Shown one piece after another: positions 41,755-50,026 of a stretch of DNA of 64,000 nucleotides. Made by a program: the position numbers and the translations under genes. Each line of letters starts with the position of its first letter. Within the stretch, counting starts at the first letter, position 1. Under the pieces are notes generated by a model, which saw nothing but the letters and a program-made list of their open reading frames with translations, had not been told where the DNA came from and did no database searches. The DNA is from Azospira sp035255085 (GTDB taxonomy: Bacteria; Pseudomonadota; Gammaproteobacteria; Burkholderiales; Rhodocyclaceae). The DNA lies in contig DATEZY010000113.1 in the NCBI GenBank assembly GCA_035255085.1, positions 17,584 to 81,583 of the forward strand. Direction: 5' to 3'.

Positions 41755-43485
41755 TCAGGCATCCGCAGGATCGGGGACTTGCCAGCCCAGATCCCGGTGC
41801 TTGGCCAGGTGGCGCGGCGTCCAGGACTGGGGCGACTTGTGCACGAAGTGGTAGCGGGCCACGTGGTAGCTCGGATCGAAGCCGTAGAAATTGCGCTGCA
41901 TGTGGGCCAGCTCCTCGGCCCGGTAGGCGGCCAGGGGCTTCTCGGCTTCGTCGGCAGCCCGCTTGGCAGATTTGGCCGCGAGCCGCTGGGGCAAATCCGG
42001 CGCCCCGGCCAGTTCCGCCGCCCGCCGCGCCACATCCACGCGGAAAGCCACCGGATCGCCGGCCAGGCAGGCATCGAGGAAGCCCAGGGCGACGCCCTCG
42101 GCGGCGGTCATGGGCAGGCGGTGCTGCATCAGGGCTCGGGCCCCGTCCTCGCCCACCCGGGGCGGCAGCAGGTAGGTCCAGTATTCGGAGCCGAACAAGT
42201 TGCCCATGTTCTTGTAGTGGGGGTTGAGGATCACCCCGTCCCGGGCCCAGACGAAATCGGCGGCCCGGGCCAGGAAGCAACCGCCGGCGCCGACGTTGCT
42301 CTGGAGGGCGGCGACGGTGAGCTTGCCGCTGGCGGTGATGAGGCTCTCGGCCAGGTCGTCGATGGCGTTGATGTTGCGCCAGGACTCGTCGGCGGGCGAG
42401 GCTGCGGCCTCGATCAGGTTGAGGTGGATGCCGTTGGACCAGAAGTCGCTGCCGCCCATGAGCACCAGCACCCGGGTCGGCCGTGCCAGGGCGAAGGCCA
42501 GGGCCTGCTGCAGGCGCTGACAATGGGGACTGCCCATGGCGCCGTTGTAGAAATCGAAATGAAGGAGGCCGACACCGCCCTCTTCCTCGTAGCGGATGTC
42601 CTGCCAGGTGGCGTGGTCCGCCGCCCACCAGCCATCCAAGGGCGCCTCGGGCACTCCTGCCAATTGCTCGGCAAAAGCGAGGGTCGCCGGCAGCTTGAAA
42701 TGGTGAACAAATTGACCGCCCCGCTTCACATGGCCGATCCACACCGCGCCATCCACGGTGGCGCGGCACAGGGCGGTTTCCCGGCGGGCGATGACTGCCC
42801 CGGCTTCGCCCTTGAGCCTGGCTTCCGGCCAGGCGTCGAAGAGGTGGCAGGGTTCGCCGAACAGTTCGTCGAGCACCCCGGGGAAACCGTCGGCGGCATT
42901 GAGCTTGGCCAGCACCGTGGCGCTGTCGTCCCGCTGCCAGTCGATACGGCGCTCCGCCTGGCGCATCAGGGGCCGCTCCCGGCCGCGCACCGCCGGATCG
43001 TCGGCCGCCGGGCGCACCGGGACGAAACCGCCGGCCAGCACTTTATCCACCGCTGCCAGCACCGCCCGGCAGGCGGCCTCGGTCACTTCCTGGCGGTAGA
43101 TGCTGGCCTTCTTCGCCCGACGCAGGGGAAATTCGGCGTGGGCCCAGACCGGGCCGGCATCCATCTCGGCTTCGGCCTGGAGGACGGTGACACCCCAGGT
43201 TTGCTCACCCTCCTGGATCGCCCAGTCCAGGGCCGAGGGCCCCCGGTCGCCGACGATGCCCGGATGGACGATCAGGCACAGGTGCTTGGACCAGATGCTT
43301 TCGGGGATGGCCCGCTTGAGGAAGGGGGCCAGGATGAAGTCCGGACGGAACAGGGCCACGGCCTCCTCGGCCACGGAATCGGCGATGTCGAATTCCACCG
43401 ATACCAGGTGCCCGGCCGCCGTCAGGGCGGCCTGGAGACGCTGGGTCAGGCTGTTGAAGCTGTGGGTGAGAAAGAGGATGCGCAT
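41755..43485 (-). CDS. hypX: Hydrogenase maturation factor HypX/HoxX
   Basis: 576 residues. The N-terminal half (about 1-260) is a formyltetrahydrofolate-type formyl transferase (MRILFLTHSFNSLTQRL, HPGIVGDRGPSALDWAI), and the C-terminal half (about 290-530) is a crotonase-type domain (GVGLLHFDFYNGAMG, LQSNVGAGGCFLARAADFVWA). HypX makes CO for the NiFe active site from formyl-THF under oxygen. This implies assembly of at least one hydrogenase in air. It starts the hypX-hoxA-hupU-hupV transcript. Confidence 0.93.
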   Translation of the reverse strand: MRILFLTHSFNSLTQRLQAALTAAGHLVSVEFDIADSVAEEAVALFRPDFILAPFLKRAIPESIWSKHLCLIVHPGIVGDRGPSALDWAIQEGEQTWGVTVLQAEAEMDAGPVWAHAEFPLRRAKKASIYRQEVTEAACRAVLAAVDKVLAGGFVPVRPAADDPAVRGRERPLMRQAERRIDWQRDDSATVLAKLNAADGFPGVLDELFGEPCHLFDAWPEARLKGEAGAVIARRETALCRATVDGAVWIGHVKRGGQFVHHFKLPATLAFAEQLAGVPEAPLDGWWAADHATWQDIRYEEEGGVGLLHFDFYNGAMGSPHCQRLQQALAFALARPTRVLVLMGGSDFWSNGIHLNLIEAAASPADESWRNINAIDDLAESLITASGKLTVAALQSNVGAGGCFLARAADFVWARDGVILNPHYKNMGNLFGSEYWTYLLPPRVGEDGARALMQHRLPMTAAEGVALGFLDACLAGDPVAFRVDVARRAAELAGAPDLPQRLAAKSAKRAADEAEKPLAAYRAEELAHMQRNFYGFDPSYHVARYHFVHKSPQSWTPRHLAKHRDLGWQVPDPADA

Positions 43486-43836
43486 GGGGCTGGGATTTTA
43501 GCCGGCCCGGCGCCTGCTGCAATTGATGTATCGCAAGCTCTCCCGGTCGCCCCTGCCGCGGCCCTGCTCCCAGGGCTGCAGTCCCCCTTGTTCCCCCGGC
43601 AAAGCGGGCCAGGCCATGTTGGCCGGGTATTTTGCGGTCTGGCGACAAAACCTATTCCCTGATTTCACCAGGGTTTTACCGGCGAACCTAAGCCAGCGGC
43701 ATTGACCTATCACCTTTGTCAGATTTTTCAACGCCTTAGCATTCGCTAGGATGGCTCAAGATTCCCGCCAGCGTGGTCGGGAACACCGCGGCTCCAACCC
43801 AAATCTACAAAGCCGCACTGAGGGAGGTTCATCCGA
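43486..43836. other. Non-coding spacer between hypX and the 43.8-kb small gene
   Basis: This 351-base gap separates divergent genes and should hold promoters for both. I see no tRNA, known RNA motif or repeat. A TTGAT-GTAT-CGCAA sequence (43523-43536) resembles an FNR site but sits too near the hypX start to fit well. A TTGACC (near 43703) and TAGGAT (near 43747) are possible but poorly spaced promoter elements for the plus-strand gene. Confidence 0.5.
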
Positions 43837-44049
43837 ATGCAACGCCAGCAACGTACCGATACGCCCACCGCCGCTGTCAGCAAACGCCCGCGCCGCCGCC
43901 GTAGCGAATACCGCGCCGCCGTCCGCTTCCTGGACGGCAGCCGCAACATCTATGAAATTTCCAACGCCCGGGACACCGACGACGCCCGCCGCATGATCCT
44001 GGAAGAACTGAGCGACGTGGCCGCCGCCGTCATCATCGCCCACGGCTGA
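43837..44049 (+). CDS. Small basic protein, unknown function, opposite strand within hyp cluster
   Basis: 70 residues from ATG 43837 with a strong GGAGG (43823-43827) 9 bases upstream. The N-terminus is basic (KRPRRRRSEYRA), then a conserved-looking segment (VRFLDGSRNIYEISNARDTDDARRMILEELSD). It might fold as a small alpha/beta domain. No family recognised. It converges on hypE and diverges from hypX, so it interrupts the otherwise one-directional cluster. Confidence 0.6.
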   Translation: MQRQQRTDTPTAAVSKRPRRRRSEYRAAVRFLDGSRNIYEISNARDTDDARRMILEELSDVAAAVIIAHG

Positions 44050-44098
44050 AGCCGCCCGGCACCCTCCGCAGCGCCCCGCTGCAGCCCCTCCGATCCGC

Positions 44099-45145
44099 CT
44101 AGCAGATACGGGGCAATTGTTCCCCGGTGAGCCAGTCCACAATGCGCTTGCCGCCGAAGCCGGTGGTCATCTGCACGAAGTGGTGCGGGTCTTCATGCAC
44201 CGAACCGACGATGGCCGCACCCGCCCCCAGGGAGTGGGCCTGCAGGGCGGCCAGGGCCCGCTCCTGGTCCTCGCCGGCGACGATGGCGATGAGCCGTCCC
44301 TCGCAGGCACAGTAGAGGGGGTCCAGCCCCAGGAATTCACAGGCCGCCGCCACCGCCGGCTGAACCGGAATCGCCGCTTCCCGCAGCATCATGCCGACGC
44401 CGGACTGGCGGGCGATTTCATTGAGGGTCGTGCCCAGGCCGCCCCGGGTCGGGTCCCGCAACACCTTCACCGCCACGCCGCTTTCCAGCAAGGCTGCCAC
44501 CAGCCCATGCAGGGCGGCGGTGTCGGAGACGATGGGCGATTCGAAGGCCAGGCTCTCGCGCTGGCTCATGATGGCCATGCCGTGGTCGCCGATGGGGCCG
44601 GAGACCAGGATGGCGTCCCCCGCCGCCGCCCGGTTACCCGACAATTCCACCCCCGCCGGCAGCCAGCCCACGCCGGTGGTGCTGATGAACACCCCATCCC
44701 CCTTGCCCTGCTCCACCACCTTGGTATCGCCGGTGACCACTGGCACGCCGGCTTCCTTCGCCGCCGCCGCCATGGACTCGACGATGCGCTTCAAGTCCGC
44801 CAGGGGAAAGCCTTCCTCCAGGATGAAGCTGGCCGAGAGGTAGAGGGGGCGGGCACCCATCACCGCCACGTCGTTGATGGTGCCGTGCACCGAGAGGCAG
44901 CCGATGTCGCCGCCGGGGAAGAACAGGGGCGAGACCACATGGGCGTCGGTGGCCATCACCAACCGGCCCGGGGTGTCCGGCAGGGGCATCACCGAGCCGT
45001 CATTGCCCTGGGCCAGGTAGGCATTACCGAGGCGGGGCGCGAACAGCTCGTCGATCAACTGGGCCATGGCCCTGCCGCCACTGCCGTGGCTCATGTCCAC
45101 CCGGCCGTGCTTCAGGTCCAGGGGGCGGATGTAGTTCTGTTTCAT
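44099..45145 (-). CDS. hypE: Hydrogenase maturation protein HypE
   Basis: 348 residues from ATG 45145 (MKQNYIRPLDLKHGRVDMSH). PurM-like fold: HGSGGRAMAQLIDELF, VHGTINDVAVMGARP, VVTGDTKVVEQGKGDGVF, DPTRGGLGTTLNEIA. The protein ends with PRIC, the cysteine that HypF carbamoylates and HypE dehydrates to thiocyanate before passing CN to HypCD. The long open frame upstream of 45145 is not used, since the N-terminus matches the family. Confidence 0.95.
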   Translation of the reverse strand: MKQNYIRPLDLKHGRVDMSHGSGGRAMAQLIDELFAPRLGNAYLAQGNDGSVMPLPDTPGRLVMATDAHVVSPLFFPGGDIGCLSVHGTINDVAVMGARPLYLSASFILEEGFPLADLKRIVESMAAAAKEAGVPVVTGDTKVVEQGKGDGVFISTTGVGWLPAGVELSGNRAAAGDAILVSGPIGDHGMAIMSQRESLAFESPIVSDTAALHGLVAALLESGVAVKVLRDPTRGGLGTTLNEIARQSGVGMMLREAAIPVQPAVAAACEFLGLDPLYCACEGRLIAIVAGEDQERALAALQAHSLGAGAAIVGSVHEDPHHFVQMTTGFGGKRIVDWLTGEQLPRIC

Positions 45146-45207
45146 TTCAGTTTTTCTCGACGGCGAAGGGCAGAAAGGCAGGCGGAAACGGCGGCGCCAG
45201 GGTGGAG

Positions 45208-45567
45208 TCAGGGCTTGAAGTCGAACAGCTCGGGCTGGTTGCGGCGATAGACCCGCAGCCAGAGCAGGGTGGCCGGCACCAGGGTGCGAATGCCGAACCA
45301 CAGGGCGCCCTGGTCGGCCTTGCGCTGGCCCCGCAATTCGCGCCCCAGGACGAACCAGCCGTCCCAGTCGATCTCCGGCATGGCGGCGCGCACCTCCTGG
45401 GGTATCTCCAGGGCCGTATCCGCCAGGGTCAGCAGCTGGCGCAGCACCTCGTCCCGGGTCAGCTGGGTGGCAAAGAATTCCTCCTGGCCCAGGCCTTCGG
45501 CCAGGGTCAGGATGGCGGTGGCCGAATCTTCCAGGATGCCCAGCAGGGCTCCGGTCATGAAGCTCAT
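45208..45567 (-). CDS. HepT-like (DUF86-type) protein inside the hyp operon
   Basis: 119 residues from ATG 45567, which overlaps the hypD stop (ATGA). All-helical. ILEDSATAILTLAEGLGQEEFF, TRDEVLRQLLTLADTALEIP and PEIDWDGWFVLGRELRG follow the pattern of HepT/DUF86 proteins (first helix, DAVLRNLEIIGEAA-like helix, PEIPW motif). The RNase signature R-x4-6-H-x-Y, expected after the PEIPW-like motif, is missing (GRELRGQRKADQGALW). No MNT nucleotidyltransferase partner is adjacent. So it is probably not a toxin; a role in hydrogenase maturation is only inferred from operon position. The fold call is from pattern and moderately sure. Confidence 0.6.
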   Translation of the reverse strand: MSFMTGALLGILEDSATAILTLAEGLGQEEFFATQLTRDEVLRQLLTLADTALEIPQEVRAAMPEIDWDGWFVLGRELRGQRKADQGALWFGIRTLVPATLLWLRVYRRNQPELFDFKP

Positions 45568-46697
45568 ACCCCCTCCAGATCGCGGTAACGGCCATAGGTG
45601 TAGTGGGCCGCACAGGCCCCTTCGGAACTGACCATGCAGGAGCCCACCGGGTTCTCCGGGGTGCATACGGTGCCGAACAGCTTGCAGTCCTGAGGGCGCT
45701 TGACGCCGCGCAGGATGGCGCCGCATTCGCAGGCCTTGTGGTCGGGGACGCTGACGTAGTCCTCGCCGAAGCGCTGTTCCGCATCGAACTCGGCAAAGCC
45801 GCCGCGGATGCGCAGGGCCGAATAGGGCACGGTGTGCAGGCCGCGCCACTCGAAGGCGCGGCGCAACTCGAAGACCTCGGCCACCAGATTCTGGGCCTTG
45901 AGGTTGCCCTCCCGGCTGACGGCCCGGGAAAACTCGTTTTCCACCTCGGCCCGGCCTTCATTGACCTGGCGCACCAGCATGCGGATGGCCTGCATCACGT
46001 CCAGGGGCTCGAAGCCGGCGATGACCACGGGCTTGCGGTATTCCTCGGCGAAGAACTCGTAGGGCCGGCTGCCGATGATGGTGGAGACGTGGGCCGGGCC
46101 GATGAAGCCGTCCAGGGGCACGGTGCCCAGCTTCCTCACCTCCGGCGATTCCAGAATGTTGCTGATGGCCGAAGGGGTCAGCACGTGGCAGCACAGCACG
46201 GAGAAATTCTTCAGGCCCATCGCCTTGGCCTGCTTGATGGCCACGGCGGTGGGCGGGGTGGTGGTCTCGAAGCCGATGGCGAAGAACACCACCTGCTGCT
46301 CGGGGTTCTCCTGGGCCAGCTTGAGGGCGTCGGCGCTGGAATAGACCATGCGGATGTCCGCCCCCCGGGCCTTGGCCTTGAGCAGGGAAAGACCGTCGGA
46401 AGCCGGCACCCGCAGGCAGTCGCCGTAGGTGCACAGGATCACGTTGTGCTTGAGAGCCAGGCGGATGGCCTGGTCCACCCGGCCGATGGGCAACACGCAG
46501 ACCGGGCAGCCGGGGCCGTGGATCATGCGCACATTGGCCGGCAGCAGGTCGGTGACGCCGTAGCGGGAAATGGCGTGGGTGTGGCCACCGCAGAATTCCA
46601 TGAAGTGGTAGCGGCGCTCTGGCCGGGCCTCCTTGGCGATGGCGGCGGCCAGGCCTTGGGCCAGTTCGCCGTCCCGGTATTCGTCCACGTATTTCAT
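45564..46697 (-). CDS. hypD: Hydrogenase maturation protein HypD
   Basis: 377 residues. Conserved motifs MEFCGGHTHAISRYG (about residue 33), HGPGCPVCVLP (about 62) and GFETTTPPTAVAI, plus a C-terminal cysteine cluster (CECGAILRG, DCKLFGTVCTP, GSCMVSSEGACAAHY) for the 4Fe-4S centre. HypD with HypC is the scaffold on which Fe(CN)2CO is assembled. It overlaps hypC by 4 bases and the HepT-like gene by 4 bases. Confidence 0.96.
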   Translation of the reverse strand: MKYVDEYRDGELAQGLAAAIAKEARPERRYHFMEFCGGHTHAISRYGVTDLLPANVRMIHGPGCPVCVLPIGRVDQAIRLALKHNVILCTYGDCLRVPASDGLSLLKAKARGADIRMVYSSADALKLAQENPEQQVVFFAIGFETTTPPTAVAIKQAKAMGLKNFSVLCCHVLTPSAISNILESPEVRKLGTVPLDGFIGPAHVSTIIGSRPYEFFAEEYRKPVVIAGFEPLDVMQAIRMLVRQVNEGRAEVENEFSRAVSREGNLKAQNLVAEVFELRRAFEWRGLHTVPYSALRIRGGFAEFDAEQRFGEDYVSVPDHKACECGAILRGVKRPQDCKLFGTVCTPENPVGSCMVSSEGACAAHYTYGRYRDLEGV

Positions 46698-46948
46698 GCC
46701 TGATCCACCGCCGCGACTGCTGCCGCACGGGATTCCTCATCCAGCTCGGCGAAGAGAGCCAGAGTCTTGGCCGCCTCCTCCGGGTCCAGCTTGGTCAGGG
46801 CGTAGCCCACGTGGATGATGACGTAGTCGCCCACGGCCACGTCTTCCACCAGGGCCAGGGAGACTTCCTTGCGCACGCCCCCCAGGTCGATGCGGGCCTG
46901 GTCGTCGGGCAGGAGTTCAACGATTTTCGCGGGGATGGCGAGACACAT
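46694..46948 (-). CDS. hypC: Hydrogenase assembly chaperone HypC
   Basis: 84 residues, starting MCLAIPAKIVELL. Cys2 is the essential ligand that binds the Fe(CN)2CO unit and the large-subunit precursor. GDYVIIHVGYALTKLD is the family core. Its ATG follows the transglutaminase-like stop by two bases, and the stop overlaps hypD. Confidence 0.95.
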   Translation of the reverse strand: MCLAIPAKIVELLPDDQARIDLGGVRKEVSLALVEDVAVGDYVIIHVGYALTKLDPEEAAKTLALFAELDEESRAAAVAAVDQA

Positions 46949-46950
46949 GG

Positions 46951-47595
46951 TCAGCGCTCCTTCAAGGGCAGATTCAGGGGGGCGGGAGGCAGGGCGGTGG
47001 CATCGGGAAGGTTGTCCATGGCTTCCTGGACGCTGGCGCAGCGTTGCAGCAGGTCCTGGATGGCCGCCACCGGCTCCGGGTAGAGGCCGGGGAAATCTAG
47101 TTCGCCCGGGTAGTCCAGGGCGAAGGCCAATTGCTCGTTGGGCGGGATGAAGCGGGCCTCCACGCCGGGCTTGTTGCCCCGGGGGTCGAGGCGGTACCAG
47201 CCGTGCCCGGGCAGGTACACGGCGTTGAGGCCGTGCAGGCAGTAACGTGCGCCGCCGGGTTCCAGAGTCAGGCGCTGGTAGCAGAGGGCGGCGGGAATGC
47301 CGTTGGCCCGCAGCAGGGCCGCCAGCAGGTGACTCTTGGCGTAGCAATAGCCGGTGCCCTCGGCCAGCACCTGGGGCGCGGCACAGGTGAGGGGATTGTG
47401 GGCGTCGGCCCGGTAGTCCCAGCTGTGGCGGATCTGGTCCCGCACGTACTCGAAGCAGCGGCGGGCGGTATCGGTGGGGCTGCCATCACCGGCGGCCTGC
47501 AGTTCGGCGGCCAGGCGGCGAATCTCAGGATGGTCGGCAGCGACGATGGGGCTGGCGGCCAGGTAGGGGGCGAACTCGGGCGGATAGGTCGTCAC
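46951..47595 (-). CDS. Transglutaminase-like cysteine hydrolase inside the hyp operon
   Basis: 214 residues, cytoplasmic (no signal peptide). A transglutaminase-like core with probable triad C84 (EGTGYCYAKSHLLAALLRA), H121 (YCLHGLNAVYL) and D137 (WYRLDPRGN). It is packed between hypF (9-base gap) and hypC (2-base gap), so it belongs to the maturation operon. Such proteins may be peptidases or amide-bond enzymes. The substrate is unknown; acting on a Hyp protein or hydrogenase is speculation from context. Confidence 0.82.
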   Translation of the reverse strand: MTTYPPEFAPYLAASPIVAADHPEIRRLAAELQAAGDGSPTDTARRCFEYVRDQIRHSWDYRADAHNPLTCAAPQVLAEGTGYCYAKSHLLAALLRANGIPAALCYQRLTLEPGGARYCLHGLNAVYLPGHGWYRLDPRGNKPGVEARFIPPNEQLAFALDYPGELDFPGLYPEPVAAIQDLLQRCASVQEAMDNLPDATALPPAPLNLPLKER

Positions 47596-47604
47596 GTCGC
47601 GCTC

Positions 47605-49956
47605 CTAGCGGCCCAGGGACTGCCGGGCCACCCAGGCCTGGCCCAGGGCGATGCCGCCGTCGTTGGGCGGGGCCTGGCGGGCTTCCAGCACGGCCAGCCC
47701 TCTGGCCTGCAAGCCGTTGCGTAGGTCCCGGGAAAGCAGGTGGTTGAGCAGGCAGCCGCCGCCCAGGGTGACGGTGGACAGGTTGGCCCGTTCGGCCGCC
47801 TCGGCCGCCCAATGCACCAGGCCGGCGGCCAGGGTGGCGTGGAAGCGGGCGGCGCCCAGGTCGGCGTCATCGCATTCGCCCAGCCAGGCGAGCAGGGGCA
47901 GCAGGTCGAGATGGCCGTCGCTATTGATGTTCCAGCCATCAGCCAGGGGCGCAGCGGGGCCGTAGTGCTCTTCCCAGGCGTGGGCCCGGCCTTCCAGTTC
48001 CATGGCGGCCTGGGCCTCGAAGCGCTGGCTGGCGCGTAGGCCCAGGAGGCCGGCGGCGGCATCGAACAGCCGGCCCAGGCTGGAGGTGGGCGGGCAGTTG
48101 AGCTGCTTGCGCAACATCTCGGCGATCATTCCAGCACCCTGTTGATCAGGATAACGGCGGGTGATGAAGGCCTCGATGTCTGCGTTGCGGCCCAGGGCGT
48201 GGAGGGCGGCGGCGGCCAGGCGCCAGGGTTCCCGGGCCGCCCTGTCGCCGCCGGGCAGTGGCAGGGGTGAAAGGCCGCCGAGGCGCCGGCAGTCGGCCCC
48301 GTCCACCCGTAACAGTTCGCCGCCCCACAGGCCGCCGCCGTGTTTGTCATCCTGGCCCAGGCCGACGCCGTCCAGGGCCAGGCCGATGACCGGCTTGGGG
48401 TAGCGGGTTTCCGCCAGCACGGCGGCGATGTGGGCATGGTGGTGGGCCACGGCGATGGCCGGAATGCCCTGCTCGGCGGCGAAGGCGGCGGCCAGCCGGG
48501 TGGAGGGAAAGTCCGGGTGCAGATCGTGGGCGATGACCTGGGGTTCCACGTCCAGGATGTGCAGCAGGTGGGCCGCCGTCTCTTCCAGGAAATTCACCGT
48601 GGGCACGTTGTCCAGGTCGCCGATGTGCTGGGAGAGATAGGCCTCCCGGCCCTTGACCACGCACAGGGTGTTCTTCAGGTAGGGGCCGAAGGCCAGGACG
48701 GCCGGGCCCTCGTCCTTGAGCTTGATCGGGCGCGGCGTCTGGCCCCGGCCCCGGCGCAGGAACTGGACGCCGCCCTCGTCGCAACGGATTACCGAATCGT
48801 CGCTGCGGATGACGATGTCCCGGTCGTGGCAGAGGAAGGCGTCGGCCATGCCGGCGAGGCGCTCCACCGCCTCGGCGTTGTCGGTGACCAGGGGCTCGCC
48901 CCCCGGGTTGGCGCTGGTCATCACCAGTACCAGATCCTGGGCTTGGGCCAGCCAGGCCAGACCCTCTGGCTCGCCGGCGGCGGCATGGAAGAGCAGGTAG
49001 TGCAGGGGCGCGTAGGGCAGCATCAGGCCCAGCCATTGCAGGCCGGGGGCGACGCCGGGCAATTGGGTGTCGGTGTTGTCCTGCTTGCGCAGCAGGACGA
49101 TGCTGCGCTCGGGCAGTTCCAGCAGGCCCGCCTCGTCGCCGCCCAGGGCGCAGAGGGCATTGGCCGAGGCCACGTTGGCGGCCATCACGGCGAAGGGCTT
49201 TTCCTCCCGGTGCTTGCGCTTTCTCAGTTCGGCCACCGCGGCCCCATTGCGAGCGTCGCAGGCCAGGTGGAAGCCCCCGTAGCCCTTGAGGGCGACGATC
49301 TTGCCAGCCTGCAACAGGCCCACGGCTTCGTGCACCGGGTCACCGGCAATGGGTTGGCCCGCGGCGTCGAGCAGGCGCAATTGGGGCCCGCAGTCCGGGC
49401 AGCAGTTGGCCTCGGCGTGGAAGCGCCGGTTGTGGGGATCGGCGTATTCCGCGGTGCAGGCCGGGCACTGGGGAAAGGGGGCCAGGCTGGTGCGGGCCCG
49501 GTCGTAGGGCAGTTCCCGGGTGATGGAGTAGCGGGGGCCGCAGTGGGTGCAGTGGGTGAAGGCGTAGCGGTGGCGCCGGTCCTGGGGTGCGAACAGTTCT
49601 TCCAGGCAGTCGTGGCAGAGGGCGCTGTCGGGGCCGATGGCGGTGCTGGCGTGGCCGCCCCGGCTCTCGACGATGAGAAAGCCGGGCAGGCTGCGCTCGG
49701 GCTCGGCCTCCCGCACTTCCACAGCCTCCACCCGGGCCAGTTCCGGCGCTTCGGCCCGCAGCCGGGCGATGAAGCGCTCCACCAGCGGCGCTGGGCCCCG
49801 GGCCTCGATATCCACCCCTTCGGCGTCGTTGCGCACCCAGCCGCCAAGGCCCAGCTCGAAGGCCAGGCGATAGACGAAGGGACGATAGCCGACGCCCTGC
49901 ACCAGGCCGCGGACACGGATACGGCGGCAGAGTTGGGGGAGGGTGAGGTCGTTCAT
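47605..49956 (-). CDS. hypF: Carbamoyltransferase HypF
   Basis: 783 residues, full length. N-terminal acylphosphatase domain (RVRGLVQGVGYRPFVYRLA), two zinc-finger pairs (CHDCLEEL, CTHCGPRYSI, CPACTAEY, CPDCGP) at about 110-185, a YrdC domain (about 200-385, VALKGYGGFHLACDA) and a Kae1-like domain (VAHHHAHIAAVLAE, DGVGLGQDDKHGGGLWGGE). It uses carbamoyl phosphate and ATP to carbamoylate HypE's terminal cysteine, the source of CN ligands. Confidence 0.96.
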   Translation of the reverse strand: MNDLTLPQLCRRIRVRGLVQGVGYRPFVYRLAFELGLGGWVRNDAEGVDIEARGPAPLVERFIARLRAEAPELARVEAVEVREAEPERSLPGFLIVESRGGHASTAIGPDSALCHDCLEELFAPQDRRHRYAFTHCTHCGPRYSITRELPYDRARTSLAPFPQCPACTAEYADPHNRRFHAEANCCPDCGPQLRLLDAAGQPIAGDPVHEAVGLLQAGKIVALKGYGGFHLACDARNGAAVAELRKRKHREEKPFAVMAANVASANALCALGGDEAGLLELPERSIVLLRKQDNTDTQLPGVAPGLQWLGLMLPYAPLHYLLFHAAAGEPEGLAWLAQAQDLVLVMTSANPGGEPLVTDNAEAVERLAGMADAFLCHDRDIVIRSDDSVIRCDEGGVQFLRRGRGQTPRPIKLKDEGPAVLAFGPYLKNTLCVVKGREAYLSQHIGDLDNVPTVNFLEETAAHLLHILDVEPQVIAHDLHPDFPSTRLAAAFAAEQGIPAIAVAHHHAHIAAVLAETRYPKPVIGLALDGVGLGQDDKHGGGLWGGELLRVDGADCRRLGGLSPLPLPGGDRAAREPWRLAAAALHALGRNADIEAFITRRYPDQQGAGMIAEMLRKQLNCPPTSSLGRLFDAAAGLLGLRASQRFEAQAAMELEGRAHAWEEHYGPAAPLADGWNINSDGHLDLLPLLAWLGECDDADLGAARFHATLAAGLVHWAAEAAERANLSTVTLGGGCLLNHLLSRDLRNGLQARGLAVLEARQAPPNDGGIALGQAWVARQSLGR

Positions 49957-50026
49957 GGGGCGTGCAACGGCTTGGCTAGGAGCGGAAAGAGAGGCGCCGG
50001 ACCCACGAAGAGGGCCGGCAAATGGA

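Noticed and set aside
43523..43536. FNR-like TTGAT-GTAT-CGCAA before hypX
   Set aside because: Predicted start site would fall within a few bases of the hypX ATG, leaving no room for a ribosome binding site.
45146..45961. N-terminal extension of HypE into a 620-residue frame
   Set aside because: HypE proteins start at MKQNYIRP-like sequence. The extension is a shifted reading of hypD and the HepT-like gene.
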